Below are positions 24,032 to 32,235 of a stretch of 64,000 bases of DNA, piece after piece. The notes under the pieces were generated by a model. The model was given only the letters and a program-made list of their open reading frames with translations. It did not search any database and had not been told where the DNA came from. The first letter of the stretch is position 1. Every line of letters begins with the position of its first letter. The stretch is from Betaproteobacteria bacterium HGW-Betaproteobacteria-1 (GTDB taxonomy: Bacteria; Pseudomonadota; Gammaproteobacteria; Burkholderiales; Methylophilaceae): contig PHCX01000004.1 in the NCBI GenBank assembly GCA_002842435.1, positions 62,001 through 126,000 of the forward strand, given 5' to 3'. A program made the position numbers and the translations under genes.

Positions 24032-24209
24032 AAATGGGCAATCGGTTGCGTTTGAGGAGGCGGTGCCTGATGATTTCGGAAAGTCTTGATTCTGAAAGTA
24101 TGGATTGGAATCAAGGCCGGCGCTGTGACATCGGCAAGTGTGTTATTTTAACTGAATCGACTCAGTAAAACTAACCAATCTACCAGGCAAAATTAACGAA
24201 GGTTTCATC

Positions 24210-24374
24210 ATGAAAACATGGATGTGTACTATTTGCGGCTGGATTTACGATGAGGCAAAAGGTTGGCCGGATGACGGCATCGCACCGGGGACCCGCTGGG
24301 AGGACGTACCGCCGAACTGGGCTTGTCCCGAATGTGGCGCGCGCAAGGAAGATTTCGAGATGGTGGAGCTCTGA
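24210..24374 (+). CDS. rubA: Rubredoxin
   Basis: A 54-residue iron protein. Both knuckles are intact ([11 protein letters not shown] and [14 protein letters not shown]), with the linking [17 protein letters not shown]. It carries single electrons, classically to alkane hydroxylases or, in anaerobes and many proteobacteria, to flavodiiron proteins. No AlkB-like gene is in the window, whereas a flavodiiron-like gene is in the neighbouring operon, so that is the attractive partner. The gene is divergent from thiD and faces tRNA-Gly. Confidence 0.95.
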   Translation: MKTWMCTICGWIYDEAKGWPDDGIAPGTRWEDVPPNWACPECGARKEDFEMVEL

Positions 24375-24400
24375 AAGCGACGGTCTGGGAAAGCGCGGTC

Positions 24401-24474
24401 TGGAGCGGGTGACGGGAATCGAACCCGCGTATCAAGCTTGGGAAGCTGGCGTTCTACCATTGAACTACACCCGC
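24401..24474 (-). tRNA. glyU: tRNA-Gly (CCC anticodon)
   Basis: On the minus strand the 74-base gene starts GCGGGTGTAGTTCAATGG and ends with an encoded CCA. The acceptor stem GCGGGTG pairs with CACCCGC, the T-arm has GGGTTCGATTCCC, and the anticodon loop TTCCCAA gives CCC (24440-24442). The D-loop AATGGTAGAA is typical of bacterial glycine tRNAs. Confidence 0.95.
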
Positions 24475-24524
24475 ACAGGCTGCATTTTACGCGGTCGGTC
24501 CGGCTGCTAGCAAACTAAAGCTAC

Positions 24525-24559
24525 AAAAGCCTGCTGATAAATTTCAAAGGCAGGCTTTT
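24525..24559 (-). terminator. Hairpin after the peroxidase gene, probable terminator
   Basis: A 10-bp stem (AAAAGCCTGC, 24525-24534, with 24550-24559) and a 15-base loop, eight bases after the stop of the minus-strand peroxidase gene, ending in TTTT on that strand. Confidence 0.65.
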
Positions 24560-24566
24560 GGGTGTT

Positions 24567-25577
24567 CTATGGCGCCATACGCCGACTGACGCTGACGGCG
24601 TATGCGCCGGGTCTGGCAAGCAGTACGGGGTCGTCGCTGGGTGCGATGCCGTCAAGCAGAATCAGGGGATTAAAAGCCAGGGCCTTTTCCGCTGCGGCGT
24701 TGTCGGACACAGGCGCCTGCAAGTGCAAGACGCCCAGGTCCACCAATTTTCTTTCTTCCGGCCAGATCACGGTCGGGTCATTGATCACATCATTTTTTTC
24801 AGCGACTTGTGCCAGCAGGCGAAATTTCACTCCGCCCGCTTTGAGTCGCTGCGGCAATTCCTCGAACAGATAATCGGGCGTGGCTGCCGCTACCTGTTCC
24901 GGCGTTAAAAATTCCTGGCCGTTGAGCGGTTCGATGCGGTAGCGGATGTGATGGCTTTCTCCCTTGGCGTTGGTGAACTGGAAGGCATTGATACCGTGAT
25001 AATTCAGGCTGGCAAAACTCACCGGAAGTGGTTTGGGGATGGCGATGAAGCGCTGCAGCGAAGGCGTTTCGGCAATCATTTTTTCTACCGGAGTGGGTTT
25101 GGGGCTGTCAGCCGTGGTGGCAATCCGTGCTTTCAGGAACGCCAGAAATGCTTCCGGTGTCGATACCGGGAAGGCGTTCACGGAAAGACTGACAATATCG
25201 GTGATGCTGCCATCCGGCAGCTCAAAGCGTATGGCGATGCCACGCGGGTTGGCGCCGGGGTTGGTATCTTCTATCGTCGGCACGCCGCCGGCGTTGGAGA
25301 AGCGCACGGTGACTTTGCTCGGTGTGTCCTGCAGATGGGCAGCCTTGGTCAGGGTGCTCGCCGTGGCGGCCGGAGTGAAGGTGCCGCTGACCACGATGCC
25401 TTTGGCGTGATTGGTGCGCAAGCCTTTATGTGGGCCCTTTGCCAGCGTGACCTGAGCATCGACGATCTGCTCGACGACCGATTTGTTGGGCGTCTGGTCG
25501 GCGAGAGCGGCTGTTGGCAGTATCGCCATCAGCAAGCAGGAAAGGATATTGAACGGACGGAATTTTTGAATGTTCAT
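24567..25577 (-). CDS. Periplasmic catalase-family peroxidase (SrpA-like)
   Basis: A 336-residue exported minimal catalase. A signal peptide (MNIQKFRPFNILSCLLMAILPTAALA) precedes the haem domain: the distal His in NHAKGIVVSGTF, VRFSNAGG, and near the C-terminus the proximal-ligand pattern RPGAYAVSVSRR with the tyrosine. It lacks the large C-terminal half of true catalases, as SrpA-type peroxidases do; these reduce peroxides with organic donors more than they dismutate H2O2. I use the ATG at 25577 because it opens the signal peptide. A Fur-like palindrome lies about 100 bases upstream. It stands alone. Confidence 0.86.
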   Translation of the reverse strand: MNIQKFRPFNILSCLLMAILPTAALADQTPNKSVVEQIVDAQVTLAKGPHKGLRTNHAKGIVVSGTFTPAATASTLTKAAHLQDTPSKVTVRFSNAGGVPTIEDTNPGANPRGIAIRFELPDGSITDIVSLSVNAFPVSTPEAFLAFLKARIATTADSPKPTPVEKMIAETPSLQRFIAIPKPLPVSFASLNYHGINAFQFTNAKGESHHIRYRIEPLNGQEFLTPEQVAAATPDYLFEELPQRLKAGGVKFRLLAQVAEKNDVINDPTVIWPEERKLVDLGVLHLQAPVSDNAAAEKALAFNPLILLDGIAPSDDPVLLARPGAYAVSVSRRMAP

Positions 25578-25670
25578 GGCGTCACTTTCTTGGGGGCTGG
25601 TTGAATGGATAGGGTGTTTTCCTGAAGTAGTCCGATGCAAAAACTTCATGGAAGTTTGCCTTGATACACA

Positions 25671-25689
25671 TGACTATCATTATGATTGT
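25671..25689. promoter_or_regulatory. Possible Fur-like box ahead of the peroxidase gene
   Basis: The core ATCAT-T-ATGAT (25676-25686) is a perfect 11-bp palindrome, and the surrounding 19 bases match the classical Fur box at about 12 positions. It lies between the divergent peroxidase and thiS genes. Weak evidence. Confidence 0.28.
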
Positions 25690-25781
25690 TCGGGAGGATT
25701 TAAGTTTGCTTATTGCGCTTGAACCTACGTAAAATAGCGGCATAGCGCGCATGCAATTTCAACCATTGGCAAAAATTCACC

Positions 25782-25988
25782 ATGATTCACCTCACGATCA
25801 ACGGCAAAGTCAGAGAATTTGATGTGGCAACCCTGTACGTCAGTGATCTGGTTGAAAAGCTGGAACTGACGGGCAAACGTCTGGCGATAGAGTGCAATGG
25901 GGAAATCGTGCCACGCGGCGCCTTTGCACAAACCTTGTTGAATGATGGCGATAAATTGGAAATAGTCGGCGCCGTAGGCGGCGGCTGA
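25782..25988 (+). CDS. thiS: Sulfur carrier protein ThiS
   Basis: A 68-residue ubiquitin-like protein ending in Gly-Gly (VGAVGGG). The terminal glycine is adenylated by ThiF and then thiocarboxylated to bring sulfur to the thiazole ring. The beta-grasp start [13 protein letters not shown] and [11 protein letters not shown] fit ThiS well. thiG starts seven bases later, so the two are one transcript; thiF and thiO/thiH are not in the window. Confidence 0.95.
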   Translation: MIHLTINGKVREFDVATLYVSDLVEKLELTGKRLAIECNGEIVPRGAFAQTLLNDGDKLEIVGAVGGG

Positions 25989-25995
25989 AGAGAAT

Positions 25996-26778
25996 ATGAC
26001 GGATACACTGAATATTGCAGGAAAGTCCTACCAATCACGTTTGCTGGTGGGTACCGGAAAGTACAAGGATTTCACCGAGACGCGCGCGGCGATCGACGCC
26101 AGCGGCGCCGAGATCGTCACGGTAGCCATCCGCCGCACCAACATCGGCCAGAACGCCGGCGAGCCTTCGCTGCTGGATTTTCTGCCGCCCGAGGAATTCA
26201 CCTATCTGCCGAACACGGCGGGCTGCTACACGGCCGATGATGCCGTGCGCACGCTGCGCCTGGCGCGTGAACTGCTGGATGGTCACAAGCTGGTCAAGCT
26301 GGAAGTACTGGGCGATCCGAAGACACTTTACCCGAACATGATCGAGACCCTGCAGGCCGCCGAGACGCTGGTCAAGGACGGCTTCGACGTCATGGTCTAC
26401 TGTTCGGATGACCCGATTATCGCCAAACGGCTGGAAGAGATTGGCTGCGTCGCCGTGATGCCGCTGGCATCGCTGATCGGTTCCGGCATGGGCATTCTGA
26501 ATCCGTGGAACCTGCAGATCATCATCGAGAACGCCAAAGTACCGGTGCTGGTGGATGCCGGCGTCGGTACTGCTTCCGACGCGGCCATCGCCATGGAGCT
26601 GGGTTGCGATGGCGTGCTGATGAACACCGCGATCGCCGCCGCGCGTGACCCGATTCGCATGGCCGGCGCCATGAAGAAGGCGATCGAGGCCGGGCGCGAT
26701 GCCTATCTTGCCGGCCGCATGCCGAAGAAACTGTATTCTGCAGCACCAAGTTCACCCACTACCGGAATGATTGAATAG
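25996..26778 (+). CDS. thiG: Thiazole synthase
   Basis: A 260-residue TIM-barrel enzyme that builds thiazole phosphate from deoxyxylulose phosphate, dehydroglycine and ThiS-thiocarboxylate. The Schiff-base lysine lies in [10 protein letters not shown] (Lys101 by family comparison). Other family blocks are [50 protein letters not shown] and the phosphate loop [20 protein letters not shown]. Length is typical. The gene is followed eight bases later by apaG. Confidence 0.97.
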   Translation: MTDTLNIAGKSYQSRLLVGTGKYKDFTETRAAIDASGAEIVTVAIRRTNIGQNAGEPSLLDFLPPEEFTYLPNTAGCYTADDAVRTLRLARELLDGHKLVKLEVLGDPKTLYPNMIETLQAAETLVKDGFDVMVYCSDDPIIAKRLEEIGCVAVMPLASLIGSGMGILNPWNLQIIIENAKVPVLVDAGVGTASDAAIAMELGCDGVLMNTAIAAARDPIRMAGAMKKAIEAGRDAYLAGRMPKKLYSAAPSSPTTGMIE

Positions 26779-26785
26779 AGACCAG

Positions 26786-27166
26786 ATGCCCGCCAATCGC
26801 TATGAATTTACCGTAACGGTAGTGACCGCTTACATTGAAGAGCAGTCGGACGATGCCAGTCAGCGTTACGTTTTTTCATACACGGTGACCATACGCAATA
26901 CCGGTAGCGTGGCAGCACAACTGATCAGCCGTCACTGGGTCATCACCGACGCCAACGAGGTGGTGCAGGAAGTCCGCGGTCTGGGCGTGGTCGGCGAGCA
27001 GCCTTTCCTCAAGCCCGGCGAGCAGTTCGAATATACCAGCGGCACAGTAATCAGTACGCCGGTGGGCACCATGCGCGGCAGTTATCACATGACGGCGGAA
27101 GACGGTATGCAGTTCGATACCGAGATTCCGGCGTTCACCCTGTCCATGCCGCGTGTTTTGCATTAG
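26786..27166 (+). CDS. apaG: ApaG protein
   Basis: A 126-residue single beta-sandwich (fibronectin-III-like) protein of unresolved biochemical function; in enterobacteria it is co-transcribed with ksgA and apaH, and it has been linked to nucleotide or metal binding. Family blocks are VTAYIEEQSDDASQRYVFSYTV, NTGSVAAQLISRHWVITDAN, VVGEQPFLKPGEQFEYTSG and GSYHMTAEDG. I start at MPANRYEF; five extra codons upstream overlap the end of thiG. mltA follows directly. Confidence 0.95.
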   Translation: MPANRYEFTVTVVTAYIEEQSDDASQRYVFSYTVTIRNTGSVAAQLISRHWVITDANEVVQEVRGLGVVGEQPFLKPGEQFEYTSGTVISTPVGTMRGSYHMTAEDGMQFDTEIPAFTLSMPRVLH

Positions 27167-27170
27167 CAGC

Positions 27171-28439
27171 ATGAGCGGCTCGACTTCCATGCAAGTGACA
27201 CTTCAACACCTCAAATTCAGCTTCATCCTTTTGCTGCTGGTCATGGCCGGCTGTGCCGCGCCCAAGGTCAAGCCAGAGCCGCCCAGCCCGCCTGAAGAGG
27301 TGGTGAGCGAGCCGGCGCCGATACAGATTCCGGAAGGTGCAAGGCCGGAGGTGGTGATCAAGCCGGCAGAAACGGTAAAGACCACGGATTACAGTGTATT
27401 GAAGCCGGTCAGCTGGGAAGCGGTCGACGGTTTCTACCGGGATGAGTTAGCGCAGGCCTGGCCGGCTTGGCAGATTGGCTGCAGCACGCTGAAGAACCGC
27501 GCCGAATGGCGGGCGGCCTGCGAAGCCGCCGCCGCCATCAAAAAACCGACCAATGTCACGGTACGCGCCTATTTCAAGCAGCATTTCACCGCTTACCAGG
27601 CGACCAATCTTGATGGCAGCGACAGCGGTCTGGTCACCGGTTACTACATGCCCCTGCTGAGGGGCAGCCGCCAGAAGTCCGACAAATATCCATACCCCAT
27701 CTATGCACGGCCGGATGACCTGATTACGGTCGAGCTGGCCGACGTCTACCCTGAACTGGCGAACAAGCGCGTGCGCGGCCGCCTGATCGAGAACCGGCTG
27801 GTGCCCTACTACAACCGTGCCGAGATCGAACAGCAACCACCATCGCTGCAGGGCAAGGAGCTGCTCTGGGTGGATGACATCATCGACCTGTTCTTCCTGC
27901 AGGTGCAGGGTTCCGGCATCGTGCAGCTGGAGAACGGCGAGCGCATCCCGGTCGGTTATGCCGACCAGAACGGATACAGCTATCAGTCCATCGGCCGTTT
28001 GCTGGTGGAACGCGGAGAGCTGACGCTGGACAAGGCTTCGATGCAGGGCATCAAGGATTGGGCGCGCAGCAATCTGGACAAGCTGGGTGAACTGCTCAAC
28101 AGCAATCCGAGCTATGTGTTTTTCCGTGAACTGCCTGCCGGCCTGCCCGGTCCGATAGGCGCGCTGGGTGTGCCGATTCTGGCCGAGCGCACGGTCGCCA
28201 TCGATCCCAGGCATATCCCGCTCGGTGCACCGGTGTTCCTCTCGACGACCTATCCGAACAGCGAGAAGCCGCTCAAGCGGCTGATGATGGCGCAGGATAC
28301 CGGCGGTGCCATCAAGGGCGGCGTGCGCGCGGATTTCTACTGGGGTGCAGGAGCCGAGGCCGGCCGTAATGCCGGTGCCATGAAGCAGCGCGGTAAAATC
28401 TGGGTGTTGTTACCCAAGGGTTTTGTCGTCACACCCTAG
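27171..28439 (+). CDS. mltA: Membrane-bound lytic murein transglycosylase A
   Basis: A lipoprotein that cleaves the MurNAc-GlcNAc bond of peptidoglycan with formation of 1,6-anhydro ends. The lipobox is VMAGC, so it would be anchored at the outer-membrane inner face, then comes a Pro/Glu-rich linker. The catalytic-domain blocks LVTGYYMPLLRGS, ELLWVDDIIDLFFLQVQGSG and MMAQDTGGAIKGGVRADFYWG contain the conserved catalytic Asp (AQDTGG). Start choice is weak: no good ribosome-binding site stands before either Met at 27171 or 27189; I give the former. Its 3' end overlaps the convergent dioxygenase gene by 11 bases. Confidence 0.93.
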   Translation: MSGSTSMQVTLQHLKFSFILLLLVMAGCAAPKVKPEPPSPPEEVVSEPAPIQIPEGARPEVVIKPAETVKTTDYSVLKPVSWEAVDGFYRDELAQAWPAWQIGCSTLKNRAEWRAACEAAAAIKKPTNVTVRAYFKQHFTAYQATNLDGSDSGLVTGYYMPLLRGSRQKSDKYPYPIYARPDDLITVELADVYPELANKRVRGRLIENRLVPYYNRAEIEQQPPSLQGKELLWVDDIIDLFFLQVQGSGIVQLENGERIPVGYADQNGYSYQSIGRLLVERGELTLDKASMQGIKDWARSNLDKLGELLNSNPSYVFFRELPAGLPGPIGALGVPILAERTVAIDPRHIPLGAPVFLSTTYPNSEKPLKRLMMAQDTGGAIKGGVRADFYWGAGAEAGRNAGAMKQRGKIWVLLPKGFVVTP

Positions 28440-29208
28440 GTGCTGACCAGCAGTAAACATCCATGGCGAGGAAGCCGTAGGTGTTTTCCGGCTGGTGGCG
28501 TGTCACAGTGCTTCCTTCACCCGCGCCCACTGCAACGAATAATGGCAGGATGTGATCCTCGCTCGGATGTGCCTGGCGGCCATAAGAGCTGTTGCGATAA
28601 TCAACCAGTGCGGCAAGGTCTGCCGCCGCTATCCTTTGTCCCAGCCAATCTGCGAATTCAGTGACGTAATCCCAAACCTCGGCGTCGCGCTCGCTCGTGA
28701 AAAAGTGGCGCAAATTGTGTGTTACTGCGCCGCTGCAGAGTATGAGTACATTGTCCTCTTGCAGACTGGCGATGGCGCGGCCCATCGCCAGGTGTGTCCG
28801 GGGTCCGGCCTGGCCCTGGATGGAAAGCTGGGTGACCGGGATGTCGGCAGCGGGATACATCAGGCGCAAGGGCACCCATGCCCCGTGGTCCAGCCCGCGC
28901 GTGGCGTCGAGTTCAGGGCTGAACCCAGCCTGACGCAGCACTGCTGCGGTTTTTTCAGCAAGTTCAGGTGCGCCCGGTGCCGGATATTGGATTTGATAGA
29001 GTGCCGGCGGAAAGCCGCTGAAATCATGGATGGTTTGTGGCTTCGCTGCCGTGCTGAGTTGCGGCTGTGCCGTATCCCAGTGGGCGGAAACCGCCAGGAT
29101 GGAACTCGGTCTTGGTATGGATGCTGCCAGGCGGGCCAATAGTTTGCCGGTTGCTCCCGGCTCGGTGGCCAGTGTCGGTGCGCCGTGTGAGATGAACAGT
29201 GTGGTCAA
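28429..29208 (-). CDS. DODA-type extradiol ring-cleavage dioxygenase (YgiD family)
   Basis: A 259-residue LigB-superfamily protein. Candidate metal ligands are His8 (ISHGAPT), His42 (SAHWD), His107 (LDHGAWVPL) and His163 (GAVTHNLRHF); a further His is in PSEDHILPLF. Bacterial members such as E. coli YgiD open 3,4-dihydroxyphenyl rings (DOPA, catechol derivatives) with a mononuclear iron or zinc site. The natural substrate is not indicated by its neighbours: mltA converges on it and pqqA lies upstream behind its own terminator. Confidence 0.86.
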   Translation of the reverse strand: MTTLFISHGAPTLATEPGATGKLLARLAASIPRPSSILAVSAHWDTAQPQLSTAAKPQTIHDFSGFPPALYQIQYPAPGAPELAEKTAAVLRQAGFSPELDATRGLDHGAWVPLRLMYPAADIPVTQLSIQGQAGPRTHLAMGRAIASLQEDNVLILCSGAVTHNLRHFFTSERDAEVWDYVTEFADWLGQRIAAADLAALVDYRNSSYGRQAHPSEDHILPLFVAVGAGEGSTVTRHQPENTYGFLAMDVYCWSAPRV

Positions 29209-29297
29209 TTGCTTGCCTGCCTCGCCATTTGTGCTGCCTGAATATCACAATTGCTATGACGCCGGATTTTGCTGCTGGTTGCACTGCGCGGACAAAC

Positions 29298-29320
29298 AAA
29301 AAAAGGGAGCGTGCCCCCTT
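29298..29320 (-). terminator. Rho-independent terminator of pqqA
   Basis: On the minus strand AAGGGGGC-AC-GCTCCCTT forms an 8-bp stem with one G-T pair, followed by a run of T (TTTTTTTG). A second small hairpin (GGCCTG/CAGGCC, 29332-29348) lies between it and the pqqA stop. Together they make pqqA a short monocistronic transcript. Confidence 0.85.
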
Positions 29321-29372
29321 AAAATGCGACAGGCCTGTCAAACAGGCCCGTCATTCATGCAAATTTGCGATC

Positions 29373-29444
29373 TTAGCGATTGCAAACGTACATGGTTACT
29401 TCAAAACCGAAACGCATTTCGGTAGCAGCTGGCTTAGTCCACAT
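29373..29444 (-). CDS. pqqA: Coenzyme PQQ precursor peptide PqqA
   Basis: A 23-residue peptide starting [10 protein letters not shown] and ending EVTMYVCNR, the standard form of the PqqA precursor. Glu15 and Tyr19 in E-V-T-M-Y are the residues that PqqE cross-links and that become pyrroloquinoline quinone, the periplasmic cofactor of methanol, glucose and alcohol dehydrogenases. An AAAGGA ribosome-binding site stands before the ATG. It has its own terminator, and no pqqB, C, D or E gene is anywhere in the window, so it is a detached copy; the processing genes must be elsewhere. A Cys at position 21 is uncommon, since Tyr, Phe or Ser is more usual there in my memory of the family. Confidence 0.95.
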   Translation of the reverse strand: MWTKPAATEMRFGFEVTMYVCNR

Positions 29445-29601
29445 AGTTTTTTCCTTTCTTGATTGGATTCGTACTGCGACTGCTTTGACACAGATGCATT
29501 ACGTGGATGTCACTTTATGCCGGCGTATGCATTTCGTCCGTGCCTAAAGTCATGAAAAGGCACTCATGATTTTCATTAGATTCAATCTGTCTTGCGCCAG
29601 A

Positions 29602-30828
29602 TCAAAGTCTTGCGGCCGTCTGCTTCAGGCGGAAATGGGTAATCAGGCCGATGGCGACCACGATGATGATGCCGATCAGCACGGTTGAGGTGGTGATGTG
29701 GACGCCGTTCTTATCCATCAGCGTGTAGGCACCTATCATCAAGAGCATGCAGAGGTTGTCGAAGAAGTTCTTGACGGCGATGGCGTGGCCGGAGCCGGTG
29801 GTGGCGTGGCCTCGATCCTGCAGCAGCGCGTTGAGCGGCACCACATAGAAGCCGCCACAGGCGCCGACCAGGATCAGCATGGCGACAGCGATATAGAGAT
29901 CATTGATATAGGCAAAGGCGATGATCAGTGCGCCTATCAGGATGCCGGCCGGCAGCGCGCGGTTGACGGTTTTCAGGCTGACCAGTTTGGCGGCGCCGAA
30001 AGCACCAATGGCGATGCCGATGGCGACCGCGCCGCTCAGGTTGGCGGCGGTGCTCAAATCCGTGATCAATAGCGCTGCCGGCACCCAGGCTACCAGCAGC
30101 AAGCGCAAGGTGGCGCCCGCGCCCCAGAAGACGCCGGTGCCCAAAAGGCAGAAACGTGCATCCTGGTCGCGGAACAGCGTGCGCAGCGCCTGCCAGAAAT
30201 CGCGGAACAGGATGTACGGCGAGAAATGATAGAGCGGATGCGCCGCCGGCAGATGGGGGATGAACAAGTTGGCGACCATGGCCAGCAGGTAGCCGCCGGT
30301 GATGGTGGCCAGCGCCCCGCTCACCGAATAATCGGCCAGCAGGCCGCCGATGATGGCGCCGAGCAGGATGGCGACGATGGTCGAGCCTTCCATCATGCTG
30401 TTGGCCTTGACCAGTTTGTCCGGGCTCACCAGTTCGCTAAGGATGCCGTACTTGGCCGGCGAATAGGCGGCAGCGCCTATGCCCACCATGCTGTAGGCAA
30501 GCAGCGGATGCAGGCCGGCCAGCATGGCGGCGGCACCGAAGAACTTCATGCCGTTGGCCAGCAGCATGACGCGGCCCTTGGACAGACTGTCGGCGAATGG
30601 GCCGACGAATGGTGCGAAGACAATGAAGGCGATGACGAAGAACTGTTGTAGTAGCGGGATCTGCCAGGTGTCTGCCATTTGCGATCTTAATAGTGCAATC
30701 GCTGCAAATAGCAGCGCGTTGTCGGCAAATGCTGAAACGAACTGTGCAATCAGCACGGCAATCATGCCGCGCGAAAACAGCGGGTAGGCTTCAGGCACAG
30801 GGGCCGGGCGGACGGTCATGGTTATCAA
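29602..30828 (-). CDS. lplT: Lysophospholipid transporter LplT (MFS)
   Basis: A 408-residue, roughly 12-segment inner-membrane transporter that flips lysophosphatidylethanolamine from the outer to the inner leaflet for re-acylation. N-terminal LIAQFVSAFADNALLFAAIALL is the LplT pattern; AYSPAKYGILSELV, VKANSMMEGSTIVAILLGAIIGG and GFYVVPLNALLQ follow. Its start overlaps the stop of the amidohydrolase gene by four bases (ATGA), so they are translationally coupled. The partner acyltransferase aas is the next gene but one upstream. Confidence 0.92.
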   Translation of the reverse strand: MITMTVRPAPVPEAYPLFSRGMIAVLIAQFVSAFADNALLFAAIALLRSQMADTWQIPLLQQFFVIAFIVFAPFVGPFADSLSKGRVMLLANGMKFFGAAAMLAGLHPLLAYSMVGIGAAAYSPAKYGILSELVSPDKLVKANSMMEGSTIVAILLGAIIGGLLADYSVSGALATITGGYLLAMVANLFIPHLPAAHPLYHFSPYILFRDFWQALRTLFRDQDARFCLLGTGVFWGAGATLRLLLVAWVPAALLITDLSTAANLSGAVAIGIAIGAFGAAKLVSLKTVNRALPAGILIGALIIAFAYINDLYIAVAMLILVGACGGFYVVPLNALLQDRGHATTGSGHAIAVKNFFDNLCMLLMIGAYTLMDKNGVHITTSTVLIGIIIVVAIGLITHFRLKQTAARL

Positions 30829-32081
30829 CTTTCAAAAAATCGGCGTGTATGGAACATGCTGTCGGCAAAGCGGATATTGCCATGGCGCACCAGGCGCTTG
30901 ATGGCGAAATCGAACAGCAGGGCATTATAAGGCTTGATCGCCTGCAGGAATTCGACCGCATCTGCATCCAGCAAACCCTGGCGCTGCAGGCTGGTACAGT
31001 CGATGAAGGGCATGACACCGGGCAGCGGATAGTCGGAGCCGTTGAGTAGGCGCTGGTGCCAGTCGACACGCTGCAGCAGCGGAGCGAGTGCCCATGCATG
31101 ATTGCGTAACGTCAACGAAGAGAGATCGCCGAACAGCAGTTTTTCGTAGCGGGCATCGTCCATCAGGCGGGTGAACAGTTCGAAATGCGGACGAGGTGGG
31201 CCGTGTGGACCGATGTCGAGGTCGGCATCTTTGCCATAGGTCGCGCAATGCGCGACGGCAATGCGCACGCCGTTGTCCAGAGCGCGCCGCAGGCGCAGCG
31301 GGTTGGCCAGCGTGTGCTCGCTGCCGGGCAGCGCGAATTCGCGTCCGCCGTGAGTGATGATGGGCAGGTTGAGGTCAACGCAGGCCTGGTAGAAGCGCTG
31401 GCATTTGACAGAAGCGGGGTCGATGTTCATGACCTGCGGCAACCATTTGATGGCTTTTGCTCCCTCTGCATGCGCTTGCTGCAGGGCGTCGATCGCATCC
31501 GGCCGGTAGGGGTGGATGGAGGCGATCCATTCGAAGATGTCGGGCTCGGCCCGGGCGAGGCGGGCGACATAACTGTCGGGTACATGCAGCACCGAGTTGT
31601 CAGGCTGCGGCCGTCCCTGTTCGTCATGCCACCAGTCGAAGGCCAGCAGCATGGCCTTGAAACCCGGCGGCATCTCGCGGCAGAGCTGGCTCAGTCTGGC
31701 GACTACGCTGCGGTCGATGGCGGAGGCATCGGCACTTTGAACATTACTACTATGCGCATCGACACAGGCGCCATTCATGAACAGGTGTTTTTGCACGCGC
31801 AGCAGCGGATGGTACAGGCTGTCCATCTTCGGGCTGTGCCAGGGCGCGTCCGGCAGGCCGGAATCGCCGTTGCCGAACATGTGGACATGGCCATCCCACA
31901 CCTGTGCCGGGTCGAGGTTTTGCCAGATTTCACGATAAAGCGGGTGTTGTCGCAATGCCTCGGGCAGTCCGCTGAGGCAAGGGTTGGTGAGGCCGGTTTC
32001 CGGCCAATAGCGATAGCCTGCGAGGCTAAGCGCCGAAACGGTGGCGGCCGACAGCCCCAGCAGAAAGGTGCGGCGCTTCAT
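30825..32081 (-). CDS. Tat-exported amidohydrolase (PF04909-type metal-dependent hydrolase)
   Basis: A 418-residue TIM-barrel hydrolase. The N-terminus MKRRTFLLGLSAATVSALS has a twin-arginine motif and hydrophobic segment, pointing to folded export to the periplasm. The barrel has the metal HxH in WDGHVHMFGNG, a central Lys (AKAIKWLPQV), His in PIITHGG and VAHCATYG, and the terminal Asp in LNGSDYPLP, i.e. the amidohydrolase_2 set. Substrate unknown; relatives include decarboxylases and lactonases. The frame opens upstream at a TTG (32126), but that start lacks a ribosome-binding site. Its position between aas and lplT, with four-base overlap to lplT, ties it to phospholipid turnover. Confidence 0.83.
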   Translation of the reverse strand: MKRRTFLLGLSAATVSALSLAGYRYWPETGLTNPCLSGLPEALRQHPLYREIWQNLDPAQVWDGHVHMFGNGDSGLPDAPWHSPKMDSLYHPLLRVQKHLFMNGACVDAHSSNVQSADASAIDRSVVARLSQLCREMPPGFKAMLLAFDWWHDEQGRPQPDNSVLHVPDSYVARLARAEPDIFEWIASIHPYRPDAIDALQQAHAEGAKAIKWLPQVMNIDPASVKCQRFYQACVDLNLPIITHGGREFALPGSEHTLANPLRLRRALDNGVRIAVAHCATYGKDADLDIGPHGPPRPHFELFTRLMDDARYEKLLFGDLSSLTLRNHAWALAPLLQRVDWHQRLLNGSDYPLPGVMPFIDCTSLQRQGLLDADAVEFLQAIKPYNALLFDFAIKRLVRHGNIRFADSMFHTRRFFES

Positions 32082-32235
32082 CCACAAATCCGGCAGTGCC
32101 GCCCCGCCGTCCGCGTGGTAAGCCAAGAGGAGCGGTGATACCGAGTGGTAGCGCGTACGAAGCCGGCAATCACAGCCGCTAGCAGGTTTTCTCTGTGCCC
32201 TCTGTGAACTCTGTGGCTCAGTGAATTTTTTAACT

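Noticed and set aside
24032-24209. TPP riboswitch ahead of thiD or thiS
   Set aside because: A CTGATGA and an 8-bp hairpin (24085-24115) are present, but no paired CTGAGA and ACCTGA motifs in the right order were found; the same is true before thiS.
28429-28439. Eleven-base convergent overlap of mltA and the dioxygenase gene
   Set aside because: Small convergent overlaps are common and no further structure is visible.
29332-29600. pqqBCDE cluster near pqqA
   Set aside because: No neighbouring gene encodes PqqB, C, D or E; neighbours are the DODA-type dioxygenase and lplT.
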